In this document: positions 6,601 to 15,109 of the stretch, piece by piece
Numbering within the stretch: the first letter of the stretch is position 1
How the letters are laid out: every line of letters starts with the position of its first letter
Virus record (IMG/VR): IMGVR_UViG_3300032092_002160
Location: 1-40,382 of that record
Strand: one strand, 5' to 3'
From: a virus
DNA length: 40,382 nt
Position numbers and translations under genes: made by a program
Notes under the pieces: model-generated
What the model was told of the DNA's origin: nothing
The model's database searches: none
What the model saw: the letters and a program-made list of their open reading frames with translations, nothing else

Positions 6601-8800
6601 TAAACTGGCCTTCCACAAGGAAAAGCCAGACATTCAGTTGCTTTTGTCCGAGTACGAACGCTCGGCTTACTTCGGCACCATGGTGTCGAAGATGAACTAC
6701 GCCGACGACATTCGTCTTGCTCGCTGGGTCGGCCAGACCGAGGACGGAAAGAAGCACTCTTGGGCCCGACCTGATGGCGACCCAGCCTTCCCGTTCGAGG
6801 GTGCTTCCGATGTTCGTGTTCGACTCGTTGACCGACTCATTAACGACCAGAAAGCGACGCTCCTTACGGCCTTCAAGGGTTGCACCCTCAAGGTTGGCGG
6901 AACCGAAATCAACGATACCATGGCGGCGGCTTCGGCAACGAACCTGATGCGTTGGCTTGTTGAGACAAAAATCAAGAATGAGTTGCATCGTGAGGCCGAA
7001 TTGGCCGCAGACTATGCCCTTACCTATGGCTGGTCGGTTGTTCAGGTGACTTGGGAACAGCAAATGTCCGTACGAATCCAGTCCATGGACATGGCTGAAC
7101 TCCAGCAAATGGCCATGCAGGAACAGCAGGAAGGAGAACAGGAAGGCATTTACGCCAAGATGGTCAATTCCATCATAGACCCATCCAAGGAAGAGTATGC
7201 CGTCGCTTTGGTCAGTGACCATCTCCCGCAAATGAAGACCAAGGACGTCCGTAAGTTCGTCAGGCAGATGCGTGAGACTGGCAAGGGGGACATTCCAGAA
7301 ACCTACATGTCTAAGAACCTCCCGTGCATCGAGGCACTTAAGCCGTTTGACGAGGTTTGCTTCCCTCCCGAGACCGCCGACCTACAAAAAGCCCGTGTAA
7401 TCTTTCGTCGCCAGTACATGACGGAGGTCGAATTGCGTTCTACGGCTAAGATTGACGGCTGGGACCAAGAATGGGTGGACAAGGTGGCCAATACGCTTGG
7501 CAACCATTACTACTTCAACGACCCGAACCTCATTCCAACCACCACAATGCTCAATTCGAACATCGAACGTGGCAACAACCTGTGTGAGATTGTTTGGGCA
7601 TACTACCGCCAGTTGGATAAGGACGATGTTCCTGCCATCTATTACACTGTCTTTAGCCCACGTGTTGGTGAAGGTCTGTACGCCAAGCAGGAATTGCTGA
7701 ACTACGCCCACGGGGACTATCCATTCATCGAATACCGCCGTGAGCGTCACCGCCGTGCGGTTGCCGAGTCCCGTGGTATCCCTGAAATCAACAAGACCGA
7801 GCAGGATGAGGTCAAGGCACAGCATGACTCCATCCGTGACCGAACGGCGATGGAGACGCTACCGCCCGTAAAAGTCGTCAAACGCATCGGTGCTCTCAAT
7901 CGCATCGCCCCAGCACAGGTTTTGCCAGTTTCCAACAAGGACGACTACACTTGGCTTGAGCCTCCATCTGGCCGAGTCGAGTACGCCTTCCAAGTTATCC
8001 AGCAAATCGAGCAAAACCTAGGCAATTACTACGGCTATCAGGTTGGCGAAACCATCGACCCGACCAAGATTCAGATGATTAAGCAGTTGATGGTCGATAA
8101 CTGGCTTGGTTTCTGGACCCGTGTCTTTAGCCAGATGTTCTCGCTGTGCCTTCAGTACATGCCAGAGGAGCAGATTGTCCGAATCACTGGCACTCCGCTT
8201 AAGCAGGGCATGTCCGACATTCACAGCCAGTTCGACTTCAATGTTCGATTCGACGTCCGTGACACTGACCCTGAGTTTGTTCAGAAGAAACTTGAGGCTA
8301 TCATTAAGACTGTCGTTCCTCTGGACAGCAGTGGCATCATCGACAGGAACAAGTTGGTCAAACTGGTCATTGAATCCATCAGCCCAGATGCGGCCCGAGA
8401 ACTGGTCATCGACCAAGCGACTGCATCCCAGAAACTGTACAAGGATGTGGTCAGCGACATTGGATTGATGATGTTGGGCAACGAGGCCCAGTATGTTGAG
8501 AACGACCCTGCCGCCTCTACTAAGTTGCAGTTCGTCCAAGACATTATCCAGAAGAACCCCAAGGCCCAACAGGCACTTCAAGGCGACCAAATCTTCCAAA
8601 TCCTGTTCCAAAACTACACCAAGCAGTTGCAGTTCTCTATCGACCAAGAGAAGAACAAGCAGATTGGACGAATTGGCGTATCGCCAGCCTCCGAGAAGAT
8701 TCAGGAGGAGTTTGGCAAGATGGAACAGGAAGGAGCCCCAGAGCAGGAAATGCCACAGGAGCAACCTGAGGCTGGCGGTATCCCTAACACGCTTCTATGA
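6569..8800 (+). CDS. Portal protein
   Basis: Forms the dodecameric ring at the head vertex through which DNA enters and leaves. The 743-residue length matches P22-like portals (about 725). The diagnostic N-terminal block, WARPDGDPAFPFEGASDVRV (65-84), followed by RLVDRLI, is shared by podovirus and related portals. Long helical sections follow (QQIEQNLGNYYGYQVGE and the VQKKLEAIIKTVVPL region). The C-terminal end is Gln/Glu-rich, as in portal barrel or tail-proximal extensions (EQEGAPEQEMPQEQPEAGG). It begins inside the HTH gene and ends with an ATGA overlap with the next gene. Direct neighbours TerL and scaffold confirm the assignment. Confidence 0.92.
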   Translation: MKFNSPNPHSDKLAFHKEKPDIQLLLSEYERSAYFGTMVSKMNYADDIRLARWVGQTEDGKKHSWARPDGDPAFPFEGASDVRVRLVDRLINDQKATLLTAFKGCTLKVGGTEINDTMAAASATNLMRWLVETKIKNELHREAELAADYALTYGWSVVQVTWEQQMSVRIQSMDMAELQQMAMQEQQEGEQEGIYAKMVNSIIDPSKEEYAVALVSDHLPQMKTKDVRKFVRQMRETGKGDIPETYMSKNLPCIEALKPFDEVCFPPETADLQKARVIFRRQYMTEVELRSTAKIDGWDQEWVDKVANTLGNHYYFNDPNLIPTTTMLNSNIERGNNLCEIVWAYYRQLDKDDVPAIYYTVFSPRVGEGLYAKQELLNYAHGDYPFIEYRRERHRRAVAESRGIPEINKTEQDEVKAQHDSIRDRTAMETLPPVKVVKRIGALNRIAPAQVLPVSNKDDYTWLEPPSGRVEYAFQVIQQIEQNLGNYYGYQVGETIDPTKIQMIKQLMVDNWLGFWTRVFSQMFSLCLQYMPEEQIVRITGTPLKQGMSDIHSQFDFNVRFDVRDTDPEFVQKKLEAIIKTVVPLDSSGIIDRNKLVKLVIESISPDAARELVIDQATASQKLYKDVVSDIGLMMLGNEAQYVENDPAASTKLQFVQDIIQKNPKAQQALQGDQIFQILFQNYTKQLQFSIDQEKNKQIGRIGVSPASEKIQEEFGKMEQEGAPEQEMPQEQPEAGGIPNTLL

Positions 8801-9042
8801 GCACCGACGCAAAAAACTCCGCAGTAAAAGCCTTCATGTTCAGGACTCCAGAATCGGAGGAACTGTACAAGGCAGTACTTATGACCTGCGACTTAGCCCT
8901 TCAAATAGAGATGGGTAAGGTCATGGCTCCGACTACTACTGGAGAAGCCCGCACCCACTCGGCTGGACGCCTAGACGCCATCAACGACCTTCTTCTTGAG
9001 TTCCAGAAACTCAGGGAGGAGGCTCGTACGCACATGGTTTAA
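8797..9042 (+). CDS. Small unrecognised protein after portal
   Basis: An 81-residue, mostly helical protein. The C-terminal half (TTGEARTHSAGRLDAINDLL, then LEFQKLREEA) looks like a small helical phage protein of the kind often placed between portal and scaffold. The start overlaps the portal stop (ATGA). No catalytic motif or membrane segment is seen. The function is unknown. Confidence 0.65.
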   Translation: MSTDAKNSAVKAFMFRTPESEELYKAVLMTCDLALQIEMGKVMAPTTTGEARTHSAGRLDAINDLLLEFQKLREEARTHMV

Positions 9043-9143
9043 GAGTAAAGCGAGTCAAACCGCACCACAAAGCCTACGCTACTTGCGTCGGTCAATAAAA
9101 AGCCCTCAATCACCTACGCTTCTGGGAGCACTAAACCCTGACT
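9043..9143. other. 100-base gap before scaffold and capsid genes
   Basis: This is the longest non-coding gap in the structural run, which otherwise has overlapping genes. It may hold a promoter or processing site that boosts the scaffold and MCP transcripts. I see no clear -35/-10 pair; the only weak structure is ACGC...GCGT around 9074-9086, and an AATAAAAAG run follows. Confidence 0.3.
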
Positions 9144-10160
9144 ATGGAAAACGACTACCAGCCATCCGCTGAACTCGAACTTGGGAACGAGCCTAATCCC
9201 CCCATGCAAACGCAAGAAGCGAAACCCGACGCTTCCCAAGATAACAATCTCGCTGATTTCTTCATGCGAGCCTTGTCTGACGGGCAGGCTGAGGCGGTGA
9301 ACGACAACACCGATACGAATGAGTCGGAAAATGCCGAGGAGGGCGAAGAGTTTGAGGGCGAAGAGGCCGAACAGGCCGATGAGTCCAATGACGAAACGCA
9401 ACCCGAAGCGACCACGACGGAGGAAACTGATGAAGAGGAGAGTCAGGAATTTGAGACCCCAAAGGGTGTCAAAAAGCGACTCGCCAAACTCACGGCCCTT
9501 CGCAGGGAAGCAGAGGAACGTGCAAAGAAACTCGAAGAAGAACTTGACTCTGTCAAGCGTTCACAGGCCGCACCTAGGACCAACAATCCATTCTCAAAGT
9601 TGGATTCCGAAGATGCTATCAAGGCCGAGTACGACAAGCAAAAGAAGATTCGTTTATTCTGCGAACGTCACCCAGACGGATACTACGAAAGTAACAACCC
9701 ACAGGAGCATGTCTCTAAGGAGGAAATCGCCAAGGCTAAGGTCGTGGCTCTCCAAGCCATAGAAGACTATCTCCCCCAGCAAGCGGAGTTCATCACGGCT
9801 AAGAAGCAGTTCTCTCAGAAGGCCAAGAAAGAGTTTCCATGGCTCAGCGACCCCTCCGACCAGAGGGCCATCGTCGCCAAGAACCTCGTTAAGGCTCTTC
9901 CTGAGATTAAGCGTTTCCCAGACTACGAGATTTACGCCGCCCAGTTGGCTTTGGGCATGTCTACTTACAAGACGCAAAAGGAAAACGCTCGTCGTGGCCT
10001 CCAGCCACAGCGTGTGCCAGTACAGCCTACGTCCTTGTCTTCGGCCCCTCGTCCCGCCCCAAAGCGTGATGAAGTCGAGGCTCGTGCCAGTTCCGAAAGA
10101 TTCCAGCGAAGCGGGTCAATCTCTGACCTCGCAGACGTGTTTAAGTCCAAGTTCGTCTAA
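9144..10160 (+). CDS. Capsid scaffolding protein
   Basis: Guides assembly of the empty procapsid and is then lost. In 338 residues the features are classic: residues 1-105 are acidic and disordered (runs of Glu and Asp, e.g. NAEEGEEFEGEEAEQADE). A coiled coil lies at about 108-142 (KKRLAKLTALRREAEERAKK, then LEEELDSVKR). A helical domain follows, and a basic, Pro/Arg-rich C-terminus (about 280-338) would bind the capsid protein. It lies directly before the MCP, the usual place. No protease motif is visible, so this appears to be a pure scaffold. The start MENDYQP has no Shine-Dalgarno. Confidence 0.85.
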   Translation: MENDYQPSAELELGNEPNPPMQTQEAKPDASQDNNLADFFMRALSDGQAEAVNDNTDTNESENAEEGEEFEGEEAEQADESNDETQPEATTTEETDEEESQEFETPKGVKKRLAKLTALRREAEERAKKLEEELDSVKRSQAAPRTNNPFSKLDSEDAIKAEYDKQKKIRLFCERHPDGYYESNNPQEHVSKEEIAKAKVVALQAIEDYLPQQAEFITAKKQFSQKAKKEFPWLSDPSDQRAIVAKNLVKALPEIKRFPDYEIYAAQLALGMSTYKTQKENARRGLQPQRVPVQPTSLSSAPRPAPKRDEVEARASSERFQRSGSISDLADVFKSKFV

Positions 10161-10180
10161 CCTAATCCCCCATACAAGAC

Positions 10181-11602
10181 ATGGCTTCTCTATTCGAATC
10201 TCAATTCCAGAACGCTCGTCCGCTTCCTAACGGCCCGACCCGTAACGGCTCTCCCTCGGGTCGTATCGGTATCCGTGAAGAACTCTCGGACCTCATCGCC
10301 AACGTGGATGCTAAGGACACGCCCATCACCTCGATGGCTAAGCGTGGCTCTAAGCCCGGAAATACCACGTTCCGCTGGCAGGTTGACCGCAACCCAGACC
10401 CCTCGATTGAACTCGGCGTTCTCGATGGTGCTGACGTTGACCCGACCAGCCCCGCCACCAACCCTGCGTTCAAGCAGTACACCCTCGGCTATCGTGAAGA
10501 AGTGGAAAACAACATCCACATGTTCCGCCGTGCCGTCCACGTGTCCAACCTGACGCAAGACCTCCTCAACATCGCTGGTGTTAAGGATGAACTCAGCCGC
10601 CAGTTGGCTAAGGCCACCATCGACATGAAGCGTTCGATGGAACTTACCTTCACCTCGGACGTTCTCCCTGCCCTCGACGATGGTGCCACCCCCTATCGCA
10701 CCCGTTGCTTGACCGCTTGGATTAAGAACGACCTCCTCGGTGCCTCCACCAACACCCAGCAGAAGTACGGCTCTCAGGCCCAGTCCATTCGTCCTATCGG
10801 CGAAAACTTCCGCACCCCGACGACCTCCATCCTCGGCACTGGCCAGACTGTTGACCAGTTGGGTGAAAACGACGTTCAGGACGTCATGACCTCGGTCTAC
10901 GAGCAGACTGGCCAGTTCAAGAACCATGAGGCTGTCGTGGGCACCGCCCTCAAGCGTCAGTTCACGAACCTCGTCTACACCAAGACTGAGCCCGCCCTGA
11001 CCTCCAAGATTAACGTCAATCGTGACGGCAACTCGGACGTCATCAAGGCTTCGGTGGACTACTTCGAGGGCGACTTCGGTAAGTTGGCTCTGGTTCCCTC
11101 CCAGTTCCTCCACGCTGGCGTCAACCCCTACACCATCGTCGATTGCGGTGCTGGTGCTACTGGTCTCTCCTACACCACGACTGCCCGCTACGCCGTCGTC
11201 GATGGCGTCTTCTCCGCCGCTGACGTCACCTCCAATGGTGCTGGTCTGAATGGTGCTGGCAAGAACCTCGTCTGGCTGAAGGACGCTACCACCAACAAGT
11301 TCGAACGTGTTGCGTTCGGTACCGCTGGTGCTGTCGCCGCCCGCTTCGCCACCGAGGCCGAAGCCAAGAACTACGTCAACCTCCACGCCAACAACGCCAA
11401 GTGCAAGGGCTTCATCATCCCTTGGGACATGCTCGAAATCCGCTACGGCGGCAACGTCGCTCAGGTCCGTGAACTGACCGAAAACGGCGGTGGTCCTCGT
11501 CGCATGATGGAGGCTATGGCGGCTCTCGTCGTCCAGTCCCCCCTCACGTTCGGCATGTTCGACTATCGTGCGAGCACGGCCAACGGCGGTCTCCTTACCT
11601 AA
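10181..11602 (+). CDS. Major capsid protein, SU10-like (HK97 fold)
   Basis: The main shell protein. Residues 29-55 (RIGIREELSDLIANVDAKDT, then PITSMAKRG) followed by NTTFRWQVD match the conserved N-terminus of the SU10 major capsid family (DUF5309 type). At 473 residues it is clearly longer than the roughly 310-350 I associate with that family; the extra length appears to lie in the second half, around 300-400 (VSAADVTSNGAG-like Gly/Ala-rich part), and may be an inserted surface domain. Codon choice is extreme, with C in most third positions, consistent with very high expression. That bias also leaves the opposite strand open for 482 codons. The leader CCCCCATACAAGAC has no Shine-Dalgarno. 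Confidence 0.92.
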   Translation: MASLFESQFQNARPLPNGPTRNGSPSGRIGIREELSDLIANVDAKDTPITSMAKRGSKPGNTTFRWQVDRNPDPSIELGVLDGADVDPTSPATNPAFKQYTLGYREEVENNIHMFRRAVHVSNLTQDLLNIAGVKDELSRQLAKATIDMKRSMELTFTSDVLPALDDGATPYRTRCLTAWIKNDLLGASTNTQQKYGSQAQSIRPIGENFRTPTTSILGTGQTVDQLGENDVQDVMTSVYEQTGQFKNHEAVVGTALKRQFTNLVYTKTEPALTSKINVNRDGNSDVIKASVDYFEGDFGKLALVPSQFLHAGVNPYTIVDCGAGATGLSYTTTARYAVVDGVFSAADVTSNGAGLNGAGKNLVWLKDATTNKFERVAFGTAGAVAARFATEAEAKNYVNLHANNAKCKGFIIPWDMLEIRYGGNVAQVRELTENGGGPRRMMEAMAALVVQSPLTFGMFDYRASTANGGLLT

Positions 11603-11614
11603 CTCGTAAGGGGC

Positions 11615-11986
11615 ATGGCTGGCATCGAGTCCATCCATGAATCCATCCCGTCCGACCTTCTAGTTCCCATGCTAGAGGAGTTTCGGACGGGGTGGGAACT
11701 CCGTAAAATTCAGGCACACACCCAGAAGAAACTAATGGGTGAACTGAATAAACTCCACCATGGGCATGTCGATGGGCTAGGGCAGTTGTCCTGCCGAATC
11801 CCAGTCGATTCCTACCACTATTGGGGCCAACGCCTCGGGTACAGTTGCTGGAAGGACAAGAAGTTCGTAGCCGAATTCCTCCGTGACAACCCTGAGTGCA
11901 AGGTAAACTCCAAGGCGGTTAACACCACAGTCCGTGTTAGCGGAAACAAGAAAATCTACGATGCCTATGGCGTCGAAATCAAATAA
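11615..11986 (+). CDS. Unrecognised small protein after MCP
   Basis: A 123-residue protein with a conserved-looking core: GLGQLSCRIPVDSYHYWGQR, then LGYSCWKDKKFVAEFLRDNP. The pattern of an aromatic YHYW followed by GY-x-CW and F-x-x-FLRDNPE occurs in small phage proteins coded beside capsid genes, but I cannot attach a function. It is one of the few genes here with a plausible Shine-Dalgarno (TAAGGGG close to ATG 11615). Its stop overlaps the adaptor start (TAATG). Confidence 0.65.
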   Translation: MAGIESIHESIPSDLLVPMLEEFRTGWELRKIQAHTQKKLMGELNKLHHGHVDGLGQLSCRIPVDSYHYWGQRLGYSCWKDKKFVAEFLRDNPECKVNSKAVNTTVRVSGNKKIYDAYGVEIK

Positions 11987-12738
11987 TGCGGACCACCTAT
12001 TTCAGCGAAATCCTCTACACCGCCCTTCAAGTGTGCGGTTTGGACCGAAACCTTACTACCCTTGACCGATTCGAAACTGTCCGAGACTTCGCTTCCCGAC
12101 GTCTCCAGACCATTTGGGAGTCCCAAGACTGGCCAGACCTCAAGCGTTACACCAAGTGTACCACTGTCTTGGCTGATTCACGCAGGAAAGTCACACTTCC
12201 AGCCAATGTCGGGCAAGTTATTGCAGTCTGGAACAAAGACCCCTTGGCCCACAACGCCATCGAAAAGGACTTTACCCTCTACGAAGACGACGTTTACCTC
12301 GCCAACGACCTCGATTTTGACGTCTGGGTAGAGCATCGCCCTGATGCACCACGACTTTTCGGTAAGCCATGGTCCTCTACTACCACCTATTCCACGGGGG
12401 CACAGGTCTACTACGATGTTGGTGCCGCTGACACGACTCAGACGGGTCTTGTACCTAAGGAGGGAACGCCCTCTATGGGCGATTTCTACGTTTATGTTGG
12501 AAATAATCCTCAAGCGGGCCAAATCCCTCCTCTTGGCGTCTGGGAAAAAGTCTCTATCCCAAGGCTTTTTACGTCGTTTCTTGTCCATGGTGTTCATGCC
12601 GACTACCAAAGGTCGCAAGGCAACGCCGACCTCGTCGAAGCGGCTGAGGCCGACGCACAAAAAGCCCTCGACCAAGCGTTAGACCAAGTCCTACGCCAGC
12701 AGGGTCAGACTCGCCGAATCAATTTCAGAAACTACTAA
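11986..12738 (+). CDS. Head-tail adaptor / tail tubular protein A-like
   Basis: Expected to bind under the portal and start the short tail. In 250 residues, the N-terminus has the helical adaptor pattern with ASRRLQTIWESQDWPDLKRY (36-55), in which a basic helix precedes W-x-x-x-x-WP(D/E)L, common in phage tubular-tail A and gp6-like adaptors. A beta insertion (about 60-200) is followed by a closing helix AEADAQKALDQALDQVLRQQ, also typical of the family. Order after MCP and before the tail genes fits. An inserted segment (about 125-190, Thr/Tyr/Gly-rich) resembles a small carbohydrate-binding fold (STGAQVYYDVG..., then YVYVGNN), so it may have a decoration domain. Confidence 0.75.
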   Translation: MRTTYFSEILYTALQVCGLDRNLTTLDRFETVRDFASRRLQTIWESQDWPDLKRYTKCTTVLADSRRKVTLPANVGQVIAVWNKDPLAHNAIEKDFTLYEDDVYLANDLDFDVWVEHRPDAPRLFGKPWSSTTTYSTGAQVYYDVGAADTTQTGLVPKEGTPSMGDFYVYVGNNPQAGQIPPLGVWEKVSIPRLFTSFLVHGVHADYQRSQGNADLVEAAEADAQKALDQALDQVLRQQGQTRRINFRNY

Positions 12739-12739
12739 C

Positions 12740-13036
12740 ATGTCCTATCATTCTCTTAACCCAATCCAAGTACCTAGCGTCGATGTGACCAACTTCGGCG
12801 TCGGTTCCAAGACCAAGGTGCTTGAAGCCGTCCGTAATCGTCGCCTGTTTGGCATCGTTAACACTGGTACCACGACTCTTGAGGTCTGGCTCCAGCCTGA
12901 TGGTGCTGGAAACCCAATCAAACTTCGTGCCGCTTCCACCCTCTCTGCCGCTGATGGCGGTTCCCTTGAGTTCGCTGGCTACAACGGCGAAGTCTGGGTC
13001 AACGGAACTGGCTACGTCTACCACCACGCACAGTAA
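12740..13036 (+). CDS. Small beta-rich structural protein
   Basis: A 98-residue, beta-rich protein with an NRRLFGIVNTGTTTLEVWLQ stretch and a later YNGEVWVNGTG strand. This 'R-x-x-x-x-I-x-N-x-x-x-x-x-(I/V)-x-(I/L)' layout is seen in small phage proteins thought to decorate capsids or tails. I cannot separate decoration from tail-tip roles. It starts one base after the adaptor stop and shares an A with the next start (TAATG). Confidence 0.6.
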   Translation: MSYHSLNPIQVPSVDVTNFGVGSKTKVLEAVRNRRLFGIVNTGTTTLEVWLQPDGAGNPIKLRAASTLSAADGGSLEFAGYNGEVWVNGTGYVYHHAQ

Positions 13037-13827
13037 TGCCAATCTACAATGGTGGTGGCGGTGGTGTAGGTGGCATCACTGTTGAGACGGACCCGTCCGC
13101 ACTCAAGATTGCCAGCAATCTGAGTGACATTCAGAACACTACGACTGCTAGGAATAACCTAAACGTCTACTCCAAGACTCAGGTTGACCAAGCGATTGCG
13201 GCTGTTCCAGCGGGCCCTCAAGGCCCAGCGGGTGAGGCTGGCCCAGCGGGCCCAGCGGGGGCAGTCGGTGATACAGGCCCCCAAGGCCCTGCGGGCCCTG
13301 CGGGTGCCGATGGTGACACGCTATTTGATTTCAAGGGCACCTTCGTCCCAGATACAGTTAACTACCTCATTAACGATTCCGTAGTCTATGAAGGCTCAAC
13401 ATACGTCTGTATCCAGAATACTACTGGTCAAACTGTCACCAATACGGCGTATTGGCTGGTAGCGGCATCCAAGGGTGATACTGGTGCGGCTGGTACGAAC
13501 GGAACCAATGGTATGACAACTGCTCAGGATGCGATTGATTTGATTGCAAGCAACCTTACCGACCAACAGATTCTGAAAATCAACAAAGGCATGGGCAACT
13601 CCATCATTGGTGCTGGCCCATTTGCCTCGGAATCTCCAAGCGATTACACGCTTTACGTACGTCAGAATCAGGGATGGGTGGCTCTACCAAGCAACCCAAT
13701 CACGTCTGCTTCAAACCAGTCTAATTACAGCGGATTTAGCGTTGGTGGTTATGATACTGCTCACTATCCGTACGAACTTGTCCTAAGCGTTAACGGAACC
13801 ACGTACTACGTTCCAGCGAGGACTTAA
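13036..13827 (+). CDS. Collagen-like tail fibre or spike protein
   Basis: Probably a trimeric receptor-binding or spacer fibre at the particle surface. Features in order: a Gly run (6-13); a fibre-type helical segment LSDIQNTTTARNNLNVYSKT (29-48); a collagen-like block of 12 uninterrupted Gly-X-Y triplets (60-95, mostly GPA and GPQ); a domain at about 98-145 with GTFVPDTVNYLINDSVVYEG then STYVCIQN and YWLV, resembling carbohydrate-binding CBM5/12 modules; a second short Gly-X-Y run (147-160); and a C-terminal beta domain. The triplets would form a triple helix, as in other phage fibres. ATG shares an A with the preceding stop. Confidence 0.8.
   Translation: MPIYNGGGGGVGGITVETDPSALKIASNLSDIQNTTTARNNLNVYSKTQVDQAIAAVPAGPQGPAGEAGPAGPAGAVGDTGPQGPAGPAGADGDTLFDFKGTFVPDTVNYLINDSVVYEGSTYVCIQNTTGQTVTNTAYWLVAASKGDTGAAGTNGTNGMTTAQDAIDLIASNLTDQQILKINKGMGNSIIGAGPFASESPSDYTLYVRQNQGWVALPSNPITSASNQSNYSGFSVGGYDTAHYPYELVLSVNGTTYYVPART
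13213..13320 (+). repeat. Collagen-like Gly-X-Y repeat
   Basis: Twelve consecutive Gly-X-Y codon triplets inside the fibre gene, rich in GGCCCAGCGGGC-type units. The near-identical nine-base units make this stretch prone to expansion or contraction, a common way for phages to vary fibre length. Confidence 0.9.
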
Positions 13828-13829
13828 CC

Positions 13830-14357
13830 ATGGCATTCAGGCGTTTTGGCATTTTCAGAACGCCCCATGGCTGGCATGGCTATGATGGTGACGGAAACCT
13901 CATTCAGCGTGGCCTCAAACGCAAAAACGAAGATGCCGTTAACGAAAGCGTAGACTTTGGTAAGCCACTTCAGGCCTTCCTTAGAGACGGAAAGATTAGG
14001 GTCACATCTGGAACCATTGGTAACAAGATTCCTACCATTGGAGGATTGCCAATTAACAACCCACTGGCTGGAATTAACCCGTTTACGTTGCAGTTCAACG
14101 GGCTATACCAGTTGGTGGCTACATGTCCAGCCACCAGCAATGGCTACACGATGTTTCCGTCTTCTGCACCGACGCTTAGTATGATGCTTACTGTTCCTAC
14201 GGATACGGACACAGAGGCATTTGTTTCATTGGCCTCAATCACTGTGGCTGGCAATCAGGACCAGTTCCAAATTCAGAACCATCTATCTGGGTCTTTGTGG
14301 GGTGAGCGAGTTAAACTGACTGACGAACCAGCAATCTATTACTTTAACCTGATTTAA
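13830..14357 (+). CDS. Unrecognised structural protein
   Basis: A 175-residue protein. The N-terminus is basic and aromatic (MAFRRFGIFRTPHGWHGYDG), followed by beta-rich sequence with Gly/Thr loops and a final IYYFNLI strand. No family is recognised. GAGGAC upstream of ATG 13830 could be a weak ribosome binding site. It overlaps the next start by one base (TAATG) and lies between the fibre and nozzle genes, so a tail or fibre accessory role is likely but not shown. Confidence 0.6.
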   Translation: MAFRRFGIFRTPHGWHGYDGDGNLIQRGLKRKNEDAVNESVDFGKPLQAFLRDGKIRVTSGTIGNKIPTIGGLPINNPLAGINPFTLQFNGLYQLVATCPATSNGYTMFPSSAPTLSMMLTVPTDTDTEAFVSLASITVAGNQDQFQIQNHLSGSLWGERVKLTDEPAIYYFNLI

Positions 14358-15109
14358 TGGCCGTAATCTGCACATCGGGCGGTCAGATAGCGAGCCTTAG
14401 GCACAGAAGGAAGAAGATGTTTGCTGGCTTCATTCCTCAATTTTGGAAATGGAATTTTGTTAATGTAGTAAATAACTGGTACAGTTGGCAAGATGATTTG
14501 GCAAACGGCAACAGCCCTACTAACCAGATTTACTCGGTAATTGATGATACTTCGGTAAGTTCGAATTTTCAGCCAGAGGTTAACGTGGATACTCAGCAAA
14601 ATGAGTTCTGCCATACCATGATTCCGAACTTGTCCATTAGATGGTATCGAACTACTGATTACGGAACTTCAGGGAACGGGAACCCAACTACTACTTATGG
14701 AGTGACGGGTTACATTCAACAAGTTGGGTGGCAGGGACAGCCTGTCTTTGAGGGCGACAAGCCGTGGACTAGGTACAGGTTTTGGTGGAGACCATTTGCG
14801 GCTTTAAGAAAGACAATACAAGAGGAAGACCCTAATAACCCTAACATTTACATCTACACCGAAGAAGAGATTGTTATTGCTTCTGGAAATAGATTCTTTG
14901 AACAAACGTCGCCCGCCTTTGCTCACGACGAGGTTACTGTTGAGGTGCCGCCAGATGAAGTCATTTGGAGAGACCCAAACAATCAGTCCCTAGGATTCAG
15001 CAAATACACCTCCTATCAGGACATTAGTTTCAACGAGAACATTGCTACCTTGCCAGTAGTCGGTCCAGTCGATGTAATTATCCAATACAAACCGCCATAC
15101 TATGCCTAA
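14357..15109 (+). CDS. Unrecognised, AT-richer structural protein
   Basis: A 250-residue protein with many aromatic residues (WKWNFVNVVNNWYSW; RYRFWWRPF), beta-rich and probably globular. No family is recognised. Its codon use is visibly more A/T-rich than its neighbours (many AAT, TTT, ATT and AGA codons), which suggests later acquisition or relaxed selection. Strong aromatic content is common in receptor-binding or tail-surface domains, but this is only suggestive. It overlaps the next gene by eight bases. Confidence 0.65.
   Translation: MAVICTSGGQIASLRHRRKKMFAGFIPQFWKWNFVNVVNNWYSWQDDLANGNSPTNQIYSVIDDTSVSSNFQPEVNVDTQQNEFCHTMIPNLSIRWYRTTDYGTSGNGNPTTTYGVTGYIQQVGWQGQPVFEGDKPWTRYRFWWRPFAALRKTIQEEDPNNPNIYIYTEEEIVIASGNRFFEQTSPAFAHDEVTVEVPPDEVIWRDPNNQSLGFSKYTSYQDISFNENIATLPVVGPVDVIIQYKPPYYA

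Noticed and set aside
10190-11638. 482-codon open frame on the strand opposite the major capsid gene
   Set aside because: It mirrors the capsid gene. Strong C-ending codon bias makes the opposite strand GNN-rich and stop-free; the product has no recognisable family.
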